This document shows positions 14,677 to 22,515 of a stretch of DNA of 64,000 nucleotides, piece by piece (within the stretch, counting starts at the first letter, position 1; each line of letters starts with the position of its first letter). The DNA lies in contig NZ_JABLSI010000012.1 in NCBI RefSeq assembly GCF_019303475.1, positions 1 to 64,000 of the forward strand. The letters run 5' to 3'. The stretch comes from Streptomyces sp. JJ38. GTDB lineage: Bacteria; Actinomycetota; Actinomycetes; Streptomycetales; Streptomycetaceae. The notes beneath the pieces were generated by a model. The model did no database searches. It was not told where the DNA came from and saw only the letters and a program-made list of their open reading frames with translations. The position numbers and the translations under genes were made by a program.

Positions 14677-15363
14677 CTACGCACACCGTTCAGGTGTGGC
14701 GGCTGTGGACACGGCCACATGAACGGCCCGGGCCAGACGAGCCCCCCACAGCGAGCGGGGTCCGGCGAACGCGTGAGGCGCCTCACCCCGGCGCGGGGTG
14801 GACGCGGCGACGCAGACGGCGTCGGTGGGCGTGCCCGAGCAGTCGAGCCCGACGTCGAGCAGGGCCTGCACCTTGGCCTCGGTGGCGGTGGCGACCGCGT
14901 TGACCAGGGCCGCGTCGGTCAGCGCCACCGGGAGAGCGACGACGACGTTGATCGTGCCCGGCGCCGCCGCCTGGTCCGTACCCGGCGCGGCGGAGGCGGC
15001 CCAGCCGCGTACGCCGAGCCCTGCCGTGGCGACCGCATCCACACCACTGTCATACGCGCGGCCATGGGCCCGGACGTCGGCGGCGGTCATGAGGCCGACC
15101 CCCGGCCCGCGCGCACCGGCGTCACGAGCGAGGTCCGCCAGGTGTCGGTCCGGGTCGGTGCGGCGGTAGCCGTGGGAGACCTGGGCGTTCAGCACCCAGG
15201 CCCGCTCGCCGACACCGCCGCCCAGGACGGCGCTGCTGATCATCCGCCAACCCGGCCCGGCACGCCACAGCAGCGCGTGCAGCCGCTCACCGTCCTCCGC
15301 ACGGGTCAGCAACTGAAGCGGCGACACTCCGCTCGTGGGGCGGGGCGGCGGTACGACGGTCAC
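14677..15363 (-). CDS. cbiZ: Adenosylcobinamide amidohydrolase (CbiZ)
   Basis: About 228 aa from GTG 15363; the frame is open to ATG 15468 (263 aa), so the start is uncertain. CbiZ removes the nucleotide-loop side chain from adenosylcobinamide so that actinomycetes can salvage corrinoids through adenosylcobyric acid. Family blocks are clear: WRMISSAVLGGGVGERAWVL, LNAQVSHGYRRTDPDRHL, VGLMTAADV, PGTINVVVALPVALTDAALV and LLDVGLDCSGTPTDAVCVAA. No other cobalamin gene is adjacent, so it is an isolated salvage function. Confidence 0.85.
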   Translation of the reverse strand: MTVVPPPRPTSGVSPLQLLTRAEDGERLHALLWRAGPGWRMISSAVLGGGVGERAWVLNAQVSHGYRRTDPDRHLADLARDAGARGPGVGLMTAADVRAHGRAYDSGVDAVATAGLGVRGWAASAAPGTDQAAAPGTINVVVALPVALTDAALVNAVATATEAKVQALLDVGLDCSGTPTDAVCVAASTPRRGEAPHAFAGPRSLWGARLARAVHVAVSTAATPERCA

Positions 15364-15468
15364 CGGGCAGAACACCTCGCGGTAGGGGAATCCGGTGATC
15401 GTACACACGTCCGCCGGGTGAACCGCCCCGGTCCCCCGAAGGCCCGGGACCGGACACGACCAGCGCAC

Positions 15469-15833
15469 CGCACCGGCGGCCGTCCACGATGGCCCGCCGC
15501 CCTCAGCTACGGCACGTCGCCGGTGCCGTGGTGGCCCGCCCCGCTCACGTCCCGGGTGAGGCCCGGTCCGACGACGCGATTCCGGGGGCGTCAGGTCCGG
15601 GCCCGAAGCCGCCGCCTCAGCGGGACGCAGAACCCAAGCCCGGCGGGGAGCGCGAGAACCGAGTACAGCATCATCGGCACCGTCGGCTCACCGCCGGTGT
15701 CCGTTCAGCCTCCCCGACCGCGAACACGTGGTCCCCGATCCACGGGTCCTCCACCAGCCGCGCCGGGTCGAAGACCCGCCCCTCGGCGCAAGGCCCCGCG
15801 GCCGCCACGACCCCCGTCCGTGCACCTCTGCGG
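15469..15833. other. Gene-poor interval
   Basis: 365 bp without a confident gene. A minus-strand frame (15671-15898) contains a protein-like stretch (FDPARLVEDPWIGDHVFAVG) and a 27-codon hydrophobic frame (15591-15674, MMLYSVLALPAGLGFCVP). Neither has a ribosome site or a recognised family. They may be remnants of a decayed gene. Confidence 0.4.
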
Positions 15834-16370
15834 CTACCGCCCGGCCCAGCCGGTGGCAGCCAGCACCTCTTGAGCGATGTCCACGACCGTCCGGGCATCC
15901 GTTGTCACGCGTACGGTGTCCTCAGAGACACACGCGTCAAGGAGCCGGGCTTTGCGAACACTGCTCGACAGCTCCTGCTCCAGCTCCGAGCCGAGCTCCC
16001 GGCGTGCCAGCCGCTCGCCCGCGGTGGCATCCGAGGCCGTCAGCAGACACCGGCCGATGCGCAGCCACCGCCCCATGACGCGCTCGAACATCCCGGTCGC
16101 CTAAGGCAGCACACTCAGCGGGCTCGTGTAGATCAACCGGCGGTAACCAAGCCGGGCGTAGTTGGCCCACACAGCCGTCAGGTTGCTCTCCGTGACCTCC
16201 GACCGTCGAGGGTCTCCCTCAGGAGCGGGATGCACCTGGCCCATGGCGTCACCGTCCATCACCGCGTGGGAGACCCCGGTAGCCCGCAGCAACGCCGAAA
16301 CCTCCCACACCACCGTCGTCTTGCCGACGCCGGCCCGCCCCCCGACGAGCAACACTTCGGTGTGGTCCAT
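15834..16370 (-). pseudogene. P-loop NTPase (adenylylsulfate-kinase-like) with in-frame TAG
   Basis: From ATG 16370: MDHTEVLLVGGRAGVGKTTV (Walker A GGRAGVGKTT), SHAVMDGDAMGQVHP, LTAVWANYARLGYRRLIYTS, then LP followed by TAG (16101-16103) at codon 90. The same frame then continues ATGMFERVMGRWLRIG and RELGSELEQELSSSVRKARL to the stop at 15834. The second part is exactly what I expect after LPEATG in this family, so a single GAG-to-TAG change appears to have split a 178-aa gene. It may be a nonsense pseudogene, a read-through case or a sequencing error. Restart at the ATG 16091 would give only the C-terminal part. Confidence 0.75.
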
Positions 16371-16803
16371 GCGGGAAGCCTGCCAGCACGCATCCTGCCC
16401 GCGGAACCGCTCCGCCCGGTATCGGACCGTCCAACGGACCGGCCCTCCGAGACTCCGGGTCCGGTTCAACGCCGGTGCTGCGCGACGAGGTCTCCGTCCC
16501 CCAGCGACAGCACCGCAGGGAGCTGACGCACGGTTGGCGACGACCAAGCGGCTCACAGTCGTGGCCTCTTCAGCATGATGTGGATTCCCCGAACCCGCCC
16601 TCGTCGTCGTGGATCTGCACGTGGTGATGTGCTGTGCGCTGTGCACGGTTACCTGTACGCATTACTGAGCTGCACTGTTTGAGGGGAGTCGAACCCCCGC
16701 GCTGCTCCTCACGCGCCAGGAGTGAGCCGGAAACCGCCGACCCTCGGTGTGTGCACGCCTCCACGACGACTACCTGCTCCACATCTCGGCACCTGCCGGG
16801 CGC
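16371..16803. other. Gene-poor interval with a tRNA T-arm-like motif
   Basis: 433 bp with no convincing CDS. On the minus strand, GGGGGTTCGACTCCCC (within 16684-16700) resembles a tRNA T-arm, but no matching acceptor or anticodon arm can be built around it. It might be a leftover att fragment from integration into a tRNA gene, or chance. Small frames here are Arg/Ser-rich. Confidence 0.4.
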
Positions 16804-17274
16804 TCAGTCCAGGAGATCGGTCTCCCAGTTCGTTCGCTGAATGCGCATGTCGATCTCTCGGATCTCCCGCGCGAGCGCGTCAGCCTGCTCCCGCAGTTCC
16901 GCGACCGGAAGTGCGGGCAGCATCAGAAGCTCGGAGCGAAGCTGCCGACCGTACCCCCGCTCGCCCTTCCCCGCTGCCGCGTCTGCCGCCGCACTGATCA
17001 CCGAGTGTCGTTGGCGCAGCACGTCTCGGCGCGCGAGCGCGTCGGTGAGTGTTCCGTCCTGACCCATGTCCGTGGCCGAGTTGGTCCGGTTGATCCGCTG
17101 AATCAGCGGCTCGAGGGTGCCCAGCACCTCACCAACCTCTGCCAGCAACTGACCCGCGTCCTCGGCGGGCGTCTCGCCCTCCTGGTAGCGCGCGCTGCTG
17201 ACAATCCGCGCCCGCAGTTGCTCCACGCGACGCGACGCGTCAACCCGCTCCGCCAGCGCCTCGGCGAGCTTCAC
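16804..17274 (-). CDS. DIP1984-family protein
   Basis: 156 aa from GTG 17274. The helical protein starts VKLAEALAERVDASRRVEQLR, continues VGEVLGTLEPLIQRINRTNS, ALARRDVLRQRHSVISAAAD and ends REIDMRIQRTNWETDLLD. This order is typical of the DIP1984 (septicolysin-like) family, whose biochemical role is unknown. The chain is almost entirely alpha-helical with heptad-like Leu/Ala spacing, so it is probably a coiled-coil oligomer. The upstream in-frame extension to 17463 is rich in Arg/Ser and is not used. It is isolated between the broken NTPase and a GntR gene. Confidence 0.8.
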   Translation of the reverse strand: MKLAEALAERVDASRRVEQLRARIVSSARYQEGETPAEDAGQLLAEVGEVLGTLEPLIQRINRTNSATDMGQDGTLTDALARRDVLRQRHSVISAAADAAAGKGERGYGRQLRSELLMLPALPVAELREQADALAREIREIDMRIQRTNWETDLLD

Positions 17275-17499
17275 TGTTCCATCGTCCGATCCGTCGTGAA
17301 CATCGCACGAGCATACGAGTTGAGCAGAAGTCCACGCATCAGGTTTTCGACTGCGCGTGAGCTGGACACACGTGAGGGCGCGGGGCCGCCCATGGACCTG
17401 CCCGCCCGGGGCCTTGTGCGGCACGGTCTGCTCGGCAGAGCGGCTTCGACGCGGCTCCCGCACGACATGGGCCGCTCCGGCAACTCGAACCCGTCACTG

Positions 17500-18297
17500 T
17501 CAGAACTCGTATTGCAGCTCGTACAGATGCCCGGCCTTGGCCATGACCGTCGCCTCGATGGGGCGACGACGACCACCTGACTCGCTGTAGACGACGCGGA
17601 AGGTACGCAGGATCGGCAGACTGCCGGGAAGCCGCAGCGCCTCGAACTGAGCTTGCGTGGGCACCCGCGCGGAGACCCGATCCACCGTCTGGTGCGGCGG
17701 ATAGCCCAGTTCCGCCAGCAGCGTCGGCGTGCCGCCTCGAATGCGACGAGCCTCGACGAGCGCGGTCCCGGCCGCAAGTTCCATCGGGTAGTAGCACTCG
17801 GCCAACTCGACGGGCTCACCGTCATGCTGGAGAAGCTGGCGCCGGAGCACAGCGGTTCCCGTGCTGCCCAGCTCCAGCGCCTCCGCCACCTCGACCGGCG
17901 GGCGCACCTCGACCACGTCCAGCAGGGTGATCCGGCCCCGCTTGCCCTGCCGCTCCGCGACCGTCAGCCACCGGTACGACTCACCCGGCCCGACCGGCGC
18001 CCCACTGTCCGCGGGACGCACGGTCTCCTGCCGGTGTGCCCGCACCGTCGCGCGTGCCCCGTCGGACCCGACCCACACGAGCCCATCGGCCGCCACCAGC
18101 TCAAGCGCCTCCAGCACGATCCCCTTCGGGGCCCCGTAGCGTTCGCACATCTCCGGCAACGGGGGAAGTACCGCCCCCGGGGCCGGCACCCCGGACAGGA
18201 TGTCGTCGCGCAGTGCGGCAGCCACGCGCACGGCCGCCGGGCGCGGATCGCCGGTGGTGTCGTCGTTCACCGGGAATGCGGACACCTGCGTCTCCAT
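17500..18297 (-). CDS. GntR-family regulator with UTRA-like sensor domain
   Basis: 265 aa from ATG 18297. The N-terminal winged HTH (~25-95: VAAALRDDILSGVPAPGAVL, MCERYGAPKGIVLEALELVA) has a GntR pattern, though the recognition region is atypical. Residues ~105-260 form a UTRA-type effector domain (LLQHDGEPVELAECYYPMEL, LAELGYPPHQTVDRVSAR, PILRTFRVVYSE). This architecture is shared with KorSA/DasR/HutC-type regulators and is often found on integrative elements. It lies next to a methyltransferase and a second GntR gene. No palindrome is obvious at its own start. Confidence 0.82.
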   Translation of the reverse strand: METQVSAFPVNDDTTGDPRPAAVRVAAALRDDILSGVPAPGAVLPPLPEMCERYGAPKGIVLEALELVAADGLVWVGSDGARATVRAHRQETVRPADSGAPVGPGESYRWLTVAERQGKRGRITLLDVVEVRPPVEVAEALELGSTGTAVLRRQLLQHDGEPVELAECYYPMELAAGTALVEARRIRGGTPTLLAELGYPPHQTVDRVSARVPTQAQFEALRLPGSLPILRTFRVVYSESGGRRRPIEATVMAKAGHLYELQYEF

Positions 18298-18346
18298 CCT
18301 GCTCGCGGCTCGTCGGCGGGGCACACGCGCTTCAGGCCATGCCCCC

Positions 18347-19159
18347 TCACATTTCAGGTGCCCGGCCTACGGCCAGGAGATGCGAGCTCGCCGCCAGGAG
18401 CTCGGGGTACGGCTCCGCCAGTCGCGCGGCGGTCAGCACCGAGTTGAACAGGTCGTCGGAAGGCTCCGCCCCCGACTGCTGCTCCACTGCCTTGAGGGCG
18501 GACCATGCGGGCCCCTCGATGCCGTAGACATGAACGTCCACGAGACCGGCTCCCCGAAGCTCCATCGCCAGCTCCTCCGCCCGGTGGAAGTACGCCAACG
18601 TGAAGCCGCGCTTGCCGTCGTACACAGCGGTGCGCAGAATCGACGCGATCGAGTCTCGGAGTCGGTCGGTGTGCAGATGCGCGTAGGTGACGTGCTCGAA
18701 GAGCGATGCGTACCGGTTGATCGCCGCTGCGGCCACCAGCCCACCGGGCTTCACCACCCGCCGCGCCTCGGACAGCGCCTCCTGCCGATCTTTGGCGTCG
18801 GGCAGGTGATAAAGGGGGCCGAGGACCTGCACCACGTCATACGTGGAGTCCGGCGCAGCGAGTTGCCGAGCGTCCCCGAGCGAGGCCGCGCACACCTCTG
18901 CCGCCTGCTCCACGTGCCGGGCCACCGGGTCGATCAGCTCCACGTCGTAGCCGTCCGCTACCAGCCACCGCGCGTGCACGCCGGTACCGCCGCCCACGTC
19001 CAGGACACGCGCGGGCGGCGCCGGAAGGTGGCGCCGCAGGAGCTCCTGCGTGCGCAGCAGCTCAAGGCGTCCGTCCGCCGAGGAGCTGAGCCGGGCGTTC
19101 TCGTCGATGACGTTGGCGTAGAAGTGCTCGACCTCGGGCGCGAACGGTGGCTTCAACAT
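18347..19159 (-). CDS. Class I SAM-dependent methyltransferase
   Basis: 270 aa. SAM motif I ARVLDVGGGTGVHARWL (~50-65), acidic strand VELIDPVARHVEQA, motif II DVVQVLGPLYHL, and post-motif ARRVVKPGGLVAAAAINRYA. The C-terminal lid is unusual enough that no substrate can be named. It is divergent from the GntR gene at 19222 with only 62 bp between starts. A GntR-like operator (19184-19195) lies in the gap and would cover this gene's -35 region. The -10-like GATACT reads 8-13 bp upstream of the ATG, so the transcript may be leaderless. Confidence 0.82.
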   Translation of the reverse strand: MLKPPFAPEVEHFYANVIDENARLSSSADGRLELLRTQELLRRHLPAPPARVLDVGGGTGVHARWLVADGYDVELIDPVARHVEQAAEVCAASLGDARQLAAPDSTYDVVQVLGPLYHLPDAKDRQEALSEARRVVKPGGLVAAAAINRYASLFEHVTYAHLHTDRLRDSIASILRTAVYDGKRGFTLAYFHRAEELAMELRGAGLVDVHVYGIEGPAWSALKAVEQQSGAEPSDDLFNSVLTAARLAEPYPELLAASSHLLAVGRAPEM

Positions 19160-19183
19160 GACGAAAAGTATCCTGCGTGCCGG

Positions 19184-19195
19184 TGGACCAGTCCA
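19184..19195. promoter_or_regulatory. Putative GntR operator between methyltransferase and GntR genes
   Basis: TGGACCAGTCCA differs by one base from the perfect palindrome TGGACCGGTCCA found at 20054-20065. It lies in the 62-bp gap between the divergent genes at 19159 and 19222, so one bound dimer could control both. This is consistent with autoregulation by the GntR protein encoded to the right. Confidence 0.55.
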
Positions 19196-19221
19196 GCAAC
19201 AGTGATCGAGAGCGGGGAGCC

Positions 19222-19938
19222 ATGGCTCTACTCAAGTACGAGGAGATTGCCGAACATCTGCGCTCAAGGATCGCAGCGGGCGAGTTCGGGCCCGGAGAAC
19301 TCCTCCCTTCCGGCCGGGACCTTGCCGAACGATGGTCGGTTTCGCGCGCCACTGCGATCAAGGCCATGGATGTTCTTCGCGCCGACGGCGTGGTGGAGGC
19401 CCGTCAGGGCACAGGCTTCGTGGTTACGGAGACTCCCGTCGCCAGACCTGCGGGTGGACGCCAAGCAGGGACGACACGCGTCACCGGCGGCATGCCCTTC
19501 CTACGCGTGGGAACACCCGAGTGGACAACCCCACCAAAGCATGTTGCCGAGACGCTGAGAATGGACGCCGAGACCACGGCCCTGCGACGGGCGCGGCTTC
19601 TACAACTTCCTGACGGCAGCCCGCACAGCTACGTAGTCGCCTGGTTCCCGCCCGACGTAGCAGAAACGTCGCCTCGGCTGGCCCAGACAGCTCCGATCGT
19701 TGAGGGAACAACCCGTTACGTCCGTCGGCAGACTGGCCGCTTCCCAGCGGAAGGGGTTGACGTCACGACCGTGCGCACGGCAACGGCCGCTGAATCAGAC
19801 CGCCTGGGCCTACCAGCGAACACGCCGGTCGTCGTCGTTCTCCACACCGCGTTCGACCAGGAAGGACGCCCCCTGGTGTGTGAGGAAGGCGTCACTCCCA
19901 GCACAGTGTACGAGCGGGTAGACACCTACGCCATGTAG
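19222..19938 (+). CDS. GntR-family regulator with UTRA domain
   Basis: 238 aa from ATG 19222, with GGGGAG upstream; an in-frame GTG at 19177 would run through the operator. The winged HTH is canonical: KYEEIAEHLRSRIAAGEFGP, then LLPSGRDLAERWSVSRATAI and VVEARQGTGFVV (residues 5-75). The UTRA domain follows (~95-235: ALRRARLLQLPDGSPHSYVV, VVVVLHTAFDQEGRPLVCEE). Ligands of such domains are often sugars, histidine or fatty acids; here unknown. It probably binds TGGACC-GTCCA type sites at 19184 and 20052 and so controls itself, the methyltransferase and the operon starting at 20193. Confidence 0.87.
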   Translation: MALLKYEEIAEHLRSRIAAGEFGPGELLPSGRDLAERWSVSRATAIKAMDVLRADGVVEARQGTGFVVTETPVARPAGGRQAGTTRVTGGMPFLRVGTPEWTTPPKHVAETLRMDAETTALRRARLLQLPDGSPHSYVVAWFPPDVAETSPRLAQTAPIVEGTTRYVRRQTGRFPAEGVDVTTVRTATAAESDRLGLPANTPVVVVLHTAFDQEGRPLVCEEGVTPSTVYERVDTYAM

Positions 19939-19987
19939 TGCCGAACGTCGCCCCTGGCGGCCGACTTTCCAGTTATCAGCCCGACAT

Positions 19988-20050
19988 AACCCATAGATCC
20001 TCAGCCAACCCGGGATCACCATCAGTCAGCAACTGATGACTTTATGGGTT
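19988..20050 (+). repeat. Nested inverted repeats upstream of the 20-kb operon
   Basis: AACCCATA (19988-19995) pairs with TATGGGTT (20043-20050). Inside lies CATCAGT/ACTGATG (20020-20026 and 20032-20038). The outer arm overlaps the -35 of the next promoter. It may terminate the GntR transcript or form a looped operator; no assignment is possible from sequence. Confidence 0.4.
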
Positions 20051-20078
20051 GACTGGACCGGTCCACCGGTCCAGTATG
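20049..20078 (+). promoter_or_regulatory. Promoter with palindromic GntR-type operator in the spacer
   Basis: TTGACT (20049-20054) and AGTATG (20073-20078) are 18 bp apart. ACTGGACCGGT (20052-20062) and ACCGGTCCAGT (20065-20075) form a perfect 11-bp inverted repeat with a 2-bp centre that fills the spacer, and it contains the 12-bp palindrome TGGACCGGTCCA. The shape resembles DasR-type sites (ACTGGTCTAGACCAGT) and matches the site at 19184. Binding here would exclude RNA polymerase from the six-gene operon. Confidence 0.6.
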
Positions 20079-20192
20079 AAGCGAAGGCAGATCGCGCCTT
20101 CGGGGGCGAACCACGGTCGAGTCGGCGCCGGACCAGGTGCGCGTGCGCGGCAATAGGTCGTCTCCAACGCCGTTCAAAAACCAGGAGTTGCC

Positions 20193-20357
20193 ATGAGCGG
20201 GTGTGTGGAGTGTGTGCGGTGGCGGAGGGATGAGGAGGAGGCGCGGCGGCGGGGTGATCACTCGCGGGCGGCGGACTGCCGGGTGCTGCTGCGGCGTCAC
20301 CGCGCCGCCGGGTGCCCCGGGGCGCGGGGCGCCGAGGGGTGGAGGGGTGACCGGTGA
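20193..20357 (+). CDS. Small Cys/Arg-rich hypothetical protein (54 aa)
   Basis: Starts MSGCVECVRWRRDEEEARRR and continues DHSRAADCRVLLRRHRAAGC. The ATG follows AGGAG by 6-7 nt. CxxC near the start and two further Cys suggest possible metal binding. Small proteins of this look (CxxC, then a helix with DCRVLxRRH) recur in Streptomyces accessory loci, but I cannot name the family. It ends in a GTGA overlap with the next gene, so it is the first cistron of a translationally coupled operon. Confidence 0.6.
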   Translation: MSGCVECVRWRRDEEEARRRGDHSRAADCRVLLRRHRAAGCPGARGAEGWRGDR

Positions 20358-20791
20358 GGGGGGTCGGGGCGGGCGCGGCGCCCTCCCGGGGCGGCGTCCA
20401 CGGAAGCGCTTACGCCTGGGAGTTCACGGCGGCGGCACGGGGTATCGCGCGGTGGCGGGGTGAGGTGGCGCGGGCCGTGCGGGCGTTGGGCGGTGACGTG
20501 GAGGCCGTGGCGGTGGCCCGGCTGGGGGTGTCGGAGCTGCTGAGCAACGTGGTGCGGCACGTGCCGGACACGCGGTGCCGGATGGAGGTCGAGCGAGTCG
20601 ACGGTGACGTGTGCGTGCGGGTCGTCGACCGTTCCGCCGCGCCGCCCGTCATCTTCGAGCCGGACTGGGACACCGAACGGGGCCGGGGACTGTGGCTGTT
20701 GCGGGAGATGGTCACGGGGTTCGGGCACATGCGGGTGGAGGGCGGCAAGGCGGTGTGGTTCCGGTGCCCGGTGGAGTGGGGCGAGGCGTGA
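20354..20791 (+). CDS. HATPase_c / RsbW-like anti-sigma-type ATP-binding protein
   Basis: 145 aa. The N-box (AVARLGVSELLSNVVRHV, with the key Asn) and G-box (DTERGRGLWLLREMVTGFG) are those of the GHKL kinases of the RsbW/SpoIIAB type that Streptomyces carries in dozens. There is no sensor domain. It may be a free kinase or anti-sigma factor, or a structural relative with other roles. It starts at GTG 20354 overlapping the preceding stop and ends in GTGA overlapping the next start, so it is tightly coupled in the operon. Confidence 0.8.
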   Translation: MRGVGAGAAPSRGGVHGSAYAWEFTAAARGIARWRGEVARAVRALGGDVEAVAVARLGVSELLSNVVRHVPDTRCRMEVERVDGDVCVRVVDRSAAPPVIFEPDWDTERGRGLWLLREMVTGFGHMRVEGGKAVWFRCPVEWGEA

Positions 20792-21156
20792 GGGCGGTGC
20801 GGGCGTACCGGGCGGAGCTGGTGGCGTACCAGAGCGGGCCGGAGGCGCGGATGTACCACCTCGGGGACGCGTTCGGGCTGTGCCCCGACGAGGTGCAGGG
20901 CTGGGCGCGCGAGCGTGCCCTGTGCGTCGCGGAGATCCTCGGTACGGATGACGACGCCGAGGTGTTCCGGACCTGGAGCGGTGAGGCGGCGCGGCGGGAG
21001 ACGCGGCGCCGGCTGGAGCGCGGCGAGCCGCTGTTCCACCACCACGTCGGCCGGGACTGTGCCTGGGAGTTGACCCTCCGGCCGGTACCGGTCACCGCGT
21101 ACGAGAGCGACACGACACGACGAGAGGAGCCCGGCGATGGCCTGGGGAACGGGTAA
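20788..21156 (+). CDS. Hypothetical protein (122 aa) in coupled operon
   Basis: Starts VRAVRAYRAELVAYQSGPEA and contains MYHLGDAFGLCPDEVQGWA, REIL-like helical segments and LFHHHVGRDCAWELTLRP near the C-terminus. No domain is recognised. The HHH cluster followed by Cys could bind metal. GTG 20788 overlaps the HATPase stop codon; its 3' end overlaps the start of the 47-aa peptide gene by 20 nt in another frame. Such overlaps imply that these products are needed together. Confidence 0.65.
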   Translation: MRAVRAYRAELVAYQSGPEARMYHLGDAFGLCPDEVQGWARERALCVAEILGTDDDAEVFRTWSGEAARRETRRRLERGEPLFHHHVGRDCAWELTLRPVPVTAYESDTTRREEPGDGLGNG

Positions 21157-21280
21157 GGGTGGCAGTGGCGGCGAGGGGAGGCACGCGGGAGGCAGGGACC
21201 CGGGGACGGCGAAGCCGTCGTCCGACACCAAGGCCCCCAAGGGCGAGCCCAAGCACAAGGGGAAGCGGGGCGACGGGTAG
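21137..21280 (+). CDS. 47-aa charged Gly/Lys/Asp peptide, candidate RiPP precursor
   Basis: Starts MAWGTGKGGSGGEGRHAG, ends PKHKGKRGDG. It has no Cys, few hydrophobics, and three Asp: D21 (in RDPG), D30 and D46 in a C-terminal Asp-Gly. GAGGAGC precedes the ATG at the right distance. The stop (21278-21280) touches the GTG of the PIMT-like methyltransferase with no gap. Asp-Gly and Asp-Pro are the classical sites of aspartimide/isoaspartate chemistry, and PIMT homologs that modify small charged precursors (imiditides, fuscimiditide, OlvSA-type) are known. A substrate role is therefore a reasoned guess; it could equally be a free basic protein. Confidence 0.55.
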   Translation: MAWGTGKGGSGGEGRHAGGRDPGTAKPSSDTKAPKGEPKHKGKRGDG

Positions 21281-22456
21281 GTGACGAGGGAGACCGGGGC
21301 CGCTGAGCGGGCCGCCGCGCGCGGCCTGCTCGGCAGGCTCAACGCGACGCGGCCGCTTGCCCCCGAGTGGGAGGCGGCGTCCCACGGCGTGCCCCGGCAC
21401 GCGTTCCTGCCGGACACGGTCTGGCTCGGGGACGAGCTGACGCCGTGCGACCGGGCGCGGGAGCCGGAGGCGTGGCTGCGGGCGGCCTACGCGGACGCGC
21501 CGGTGGTCACGCAGGTCAACGACGGCGAGGAGCCGGGGCCGGACGGCGAGCGGTGGCCCTCGTCCTCCGCGTCCGAGCCCGGCGTCGTCTTCCGCATGCT
21601 CGACATGCTGGAGCTGTCGGGTGGCGAGCGGGTGGTGGAGGTCGGCACCGGGACGGGCTGGAACGCGGGGCTGCTGGCGCACCGGCTGGGCTCGGCGCTG
21701 GTCACGTCGGTGGAGGTGGACGCGGGGCTGGCGGTGCGAGCGCGGGCCAACCTGGCGTCCGTCGGGGTGGAGCCGCGGATTGTCGCCGGGGACGGCGCCG
21801 CCGCTGTCGTGGCGGACGGCGTGGACCGGCTGGTGGCCACGTGTGCGGTGCGGCGGGTGCCGGGGCGCTGGGTGGCGAGCGTGGCGCCGGGCGGGGTTGT
21901 TCTGGTGCCCTGGGAGTCGCCGTGGCTGTGCTTCGGGCTGCTGCGGCTCACCGTGCGGCGGGACGGTTCGGCCGACGGCCGCTTCCACCCGCACGCGGCG
22001 TTCATGCTGATGCGCGGCCAGCGGACGGACCTGCGGATCTTCCGGGACGTCGTCCGCGACGCGCACGTCCCCGAGGAGTCCACGACCGCCCTGTCGCCCT
22101 GGGACGTGGCCGGGGAGGACTGGGCGGCGCGGTTCGCCGTCGGGCTCCAGCTTCCGGACGTGTGGTGCGCGTGGCACCTCGGCCCGGACGTGGCCGGGGT
22201 GCGCTCCCGCCTGTGGGTCGCGACGACGGACGCCGCGTCCTGGGCCGCGATCGACGACGTCGGCGCGGAGGACGGCGCGTTCACCGTCTGGGAGCACGGC
22301 CCGCGACGTCTGTGGCGGGAGGTGGAGGCCGCGTTCGGCTGGTGGACGGACGTGGGCGGGCCCGGGCCCGGCGACTTCGGCATGACGGTGACCACCGACG
22401 GCCGGCACACCGCCTGGCTGCGCCGCCCCGGCCGGCCCGTTCCCCGCCACGCGTGA
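21281..22456 (+). CDS. PIMT-like (protein-L-isoaspartate O-methyltransferase) methyltransferase with C-terminal extension
   Basis: 391 aa from GTG 21281. The N-terminal half has the PIMT layout: PRHAFLPD near ~35, VTQVNDG near ~75 (the T-Q substrate-loop element), WPSSSASEPGVVFRMLDML, SAM motif RVVEVGTGTGWNAGLLAHRL (~118-137), VEVDAGLAVRARANL and VAPGGVVLVPWE. The C-terminal ~190 residues, including WDVAGEDWAARFAVGLQLPD, are an extension that repair-type PIMTs lack but RiPP-associated ones have. Such enzymes are annotated in Streptomyces as FxLD-system or RiPP methyltransferases. The 47-aa peptide encoded immediately upstream would be the natural substrate; no other modifying enzyme is adjacent. 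Confidence 0.8.
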   Translation: MTRETGAAERAAARGLLGRLNATRPLAPEWEAASHGVPRHAFLPDTVWLGDELTPCDRAREPEAWLRAAYADAPVVTQVNDGEEPGPDGERWPSSSASEPGVVFRMLDMLELSGGERVVEVGTGTGWNAGLLAHRLGSALVTSVEVDAGLAVRARANLASVGVEPRIVAGDGAAAVVADGVDRLVATCAVRRVPGRWVASVAPGGVVLVPWESPWLCFGLLRLTVRRDGSADGRFHPHAAFMLMRGQRTDLRIFRDVVRDAHVPEESTTALSPWDVAGEDWAARFAVGLQLPDVWCAWHLGPDVAGVRSRLWVATTDAASWAAIDDVGAEDGAFTVWEHGPRRLWREVEAAFGWWTDVGGPGPGDFGMTVTTDGRHTAWLRRPGRPVPRHA

Positions 22457-22515
22457 CGGGCGACCGGGGCGGGCCGTTGACCGGTGTGGGGCGATCCGGT
22501 GACGGAAGGAGCGGC

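Noticed and set aside
15591..15674. 27-codon hydrophobic ORF (MMLYSVLALPAGLG...)
   Set aside because: No ribosome site and no partner; possibly a remnant, not supportable as a gene.
16684..16700. tRNA T-arm-like sequence (GGTTCGACTCCCC on the minus strand)
   Set aside because: No acceptor, D or anticodon arm can be built around it, so it is not called a tRNA; at most a leftover att fragment.
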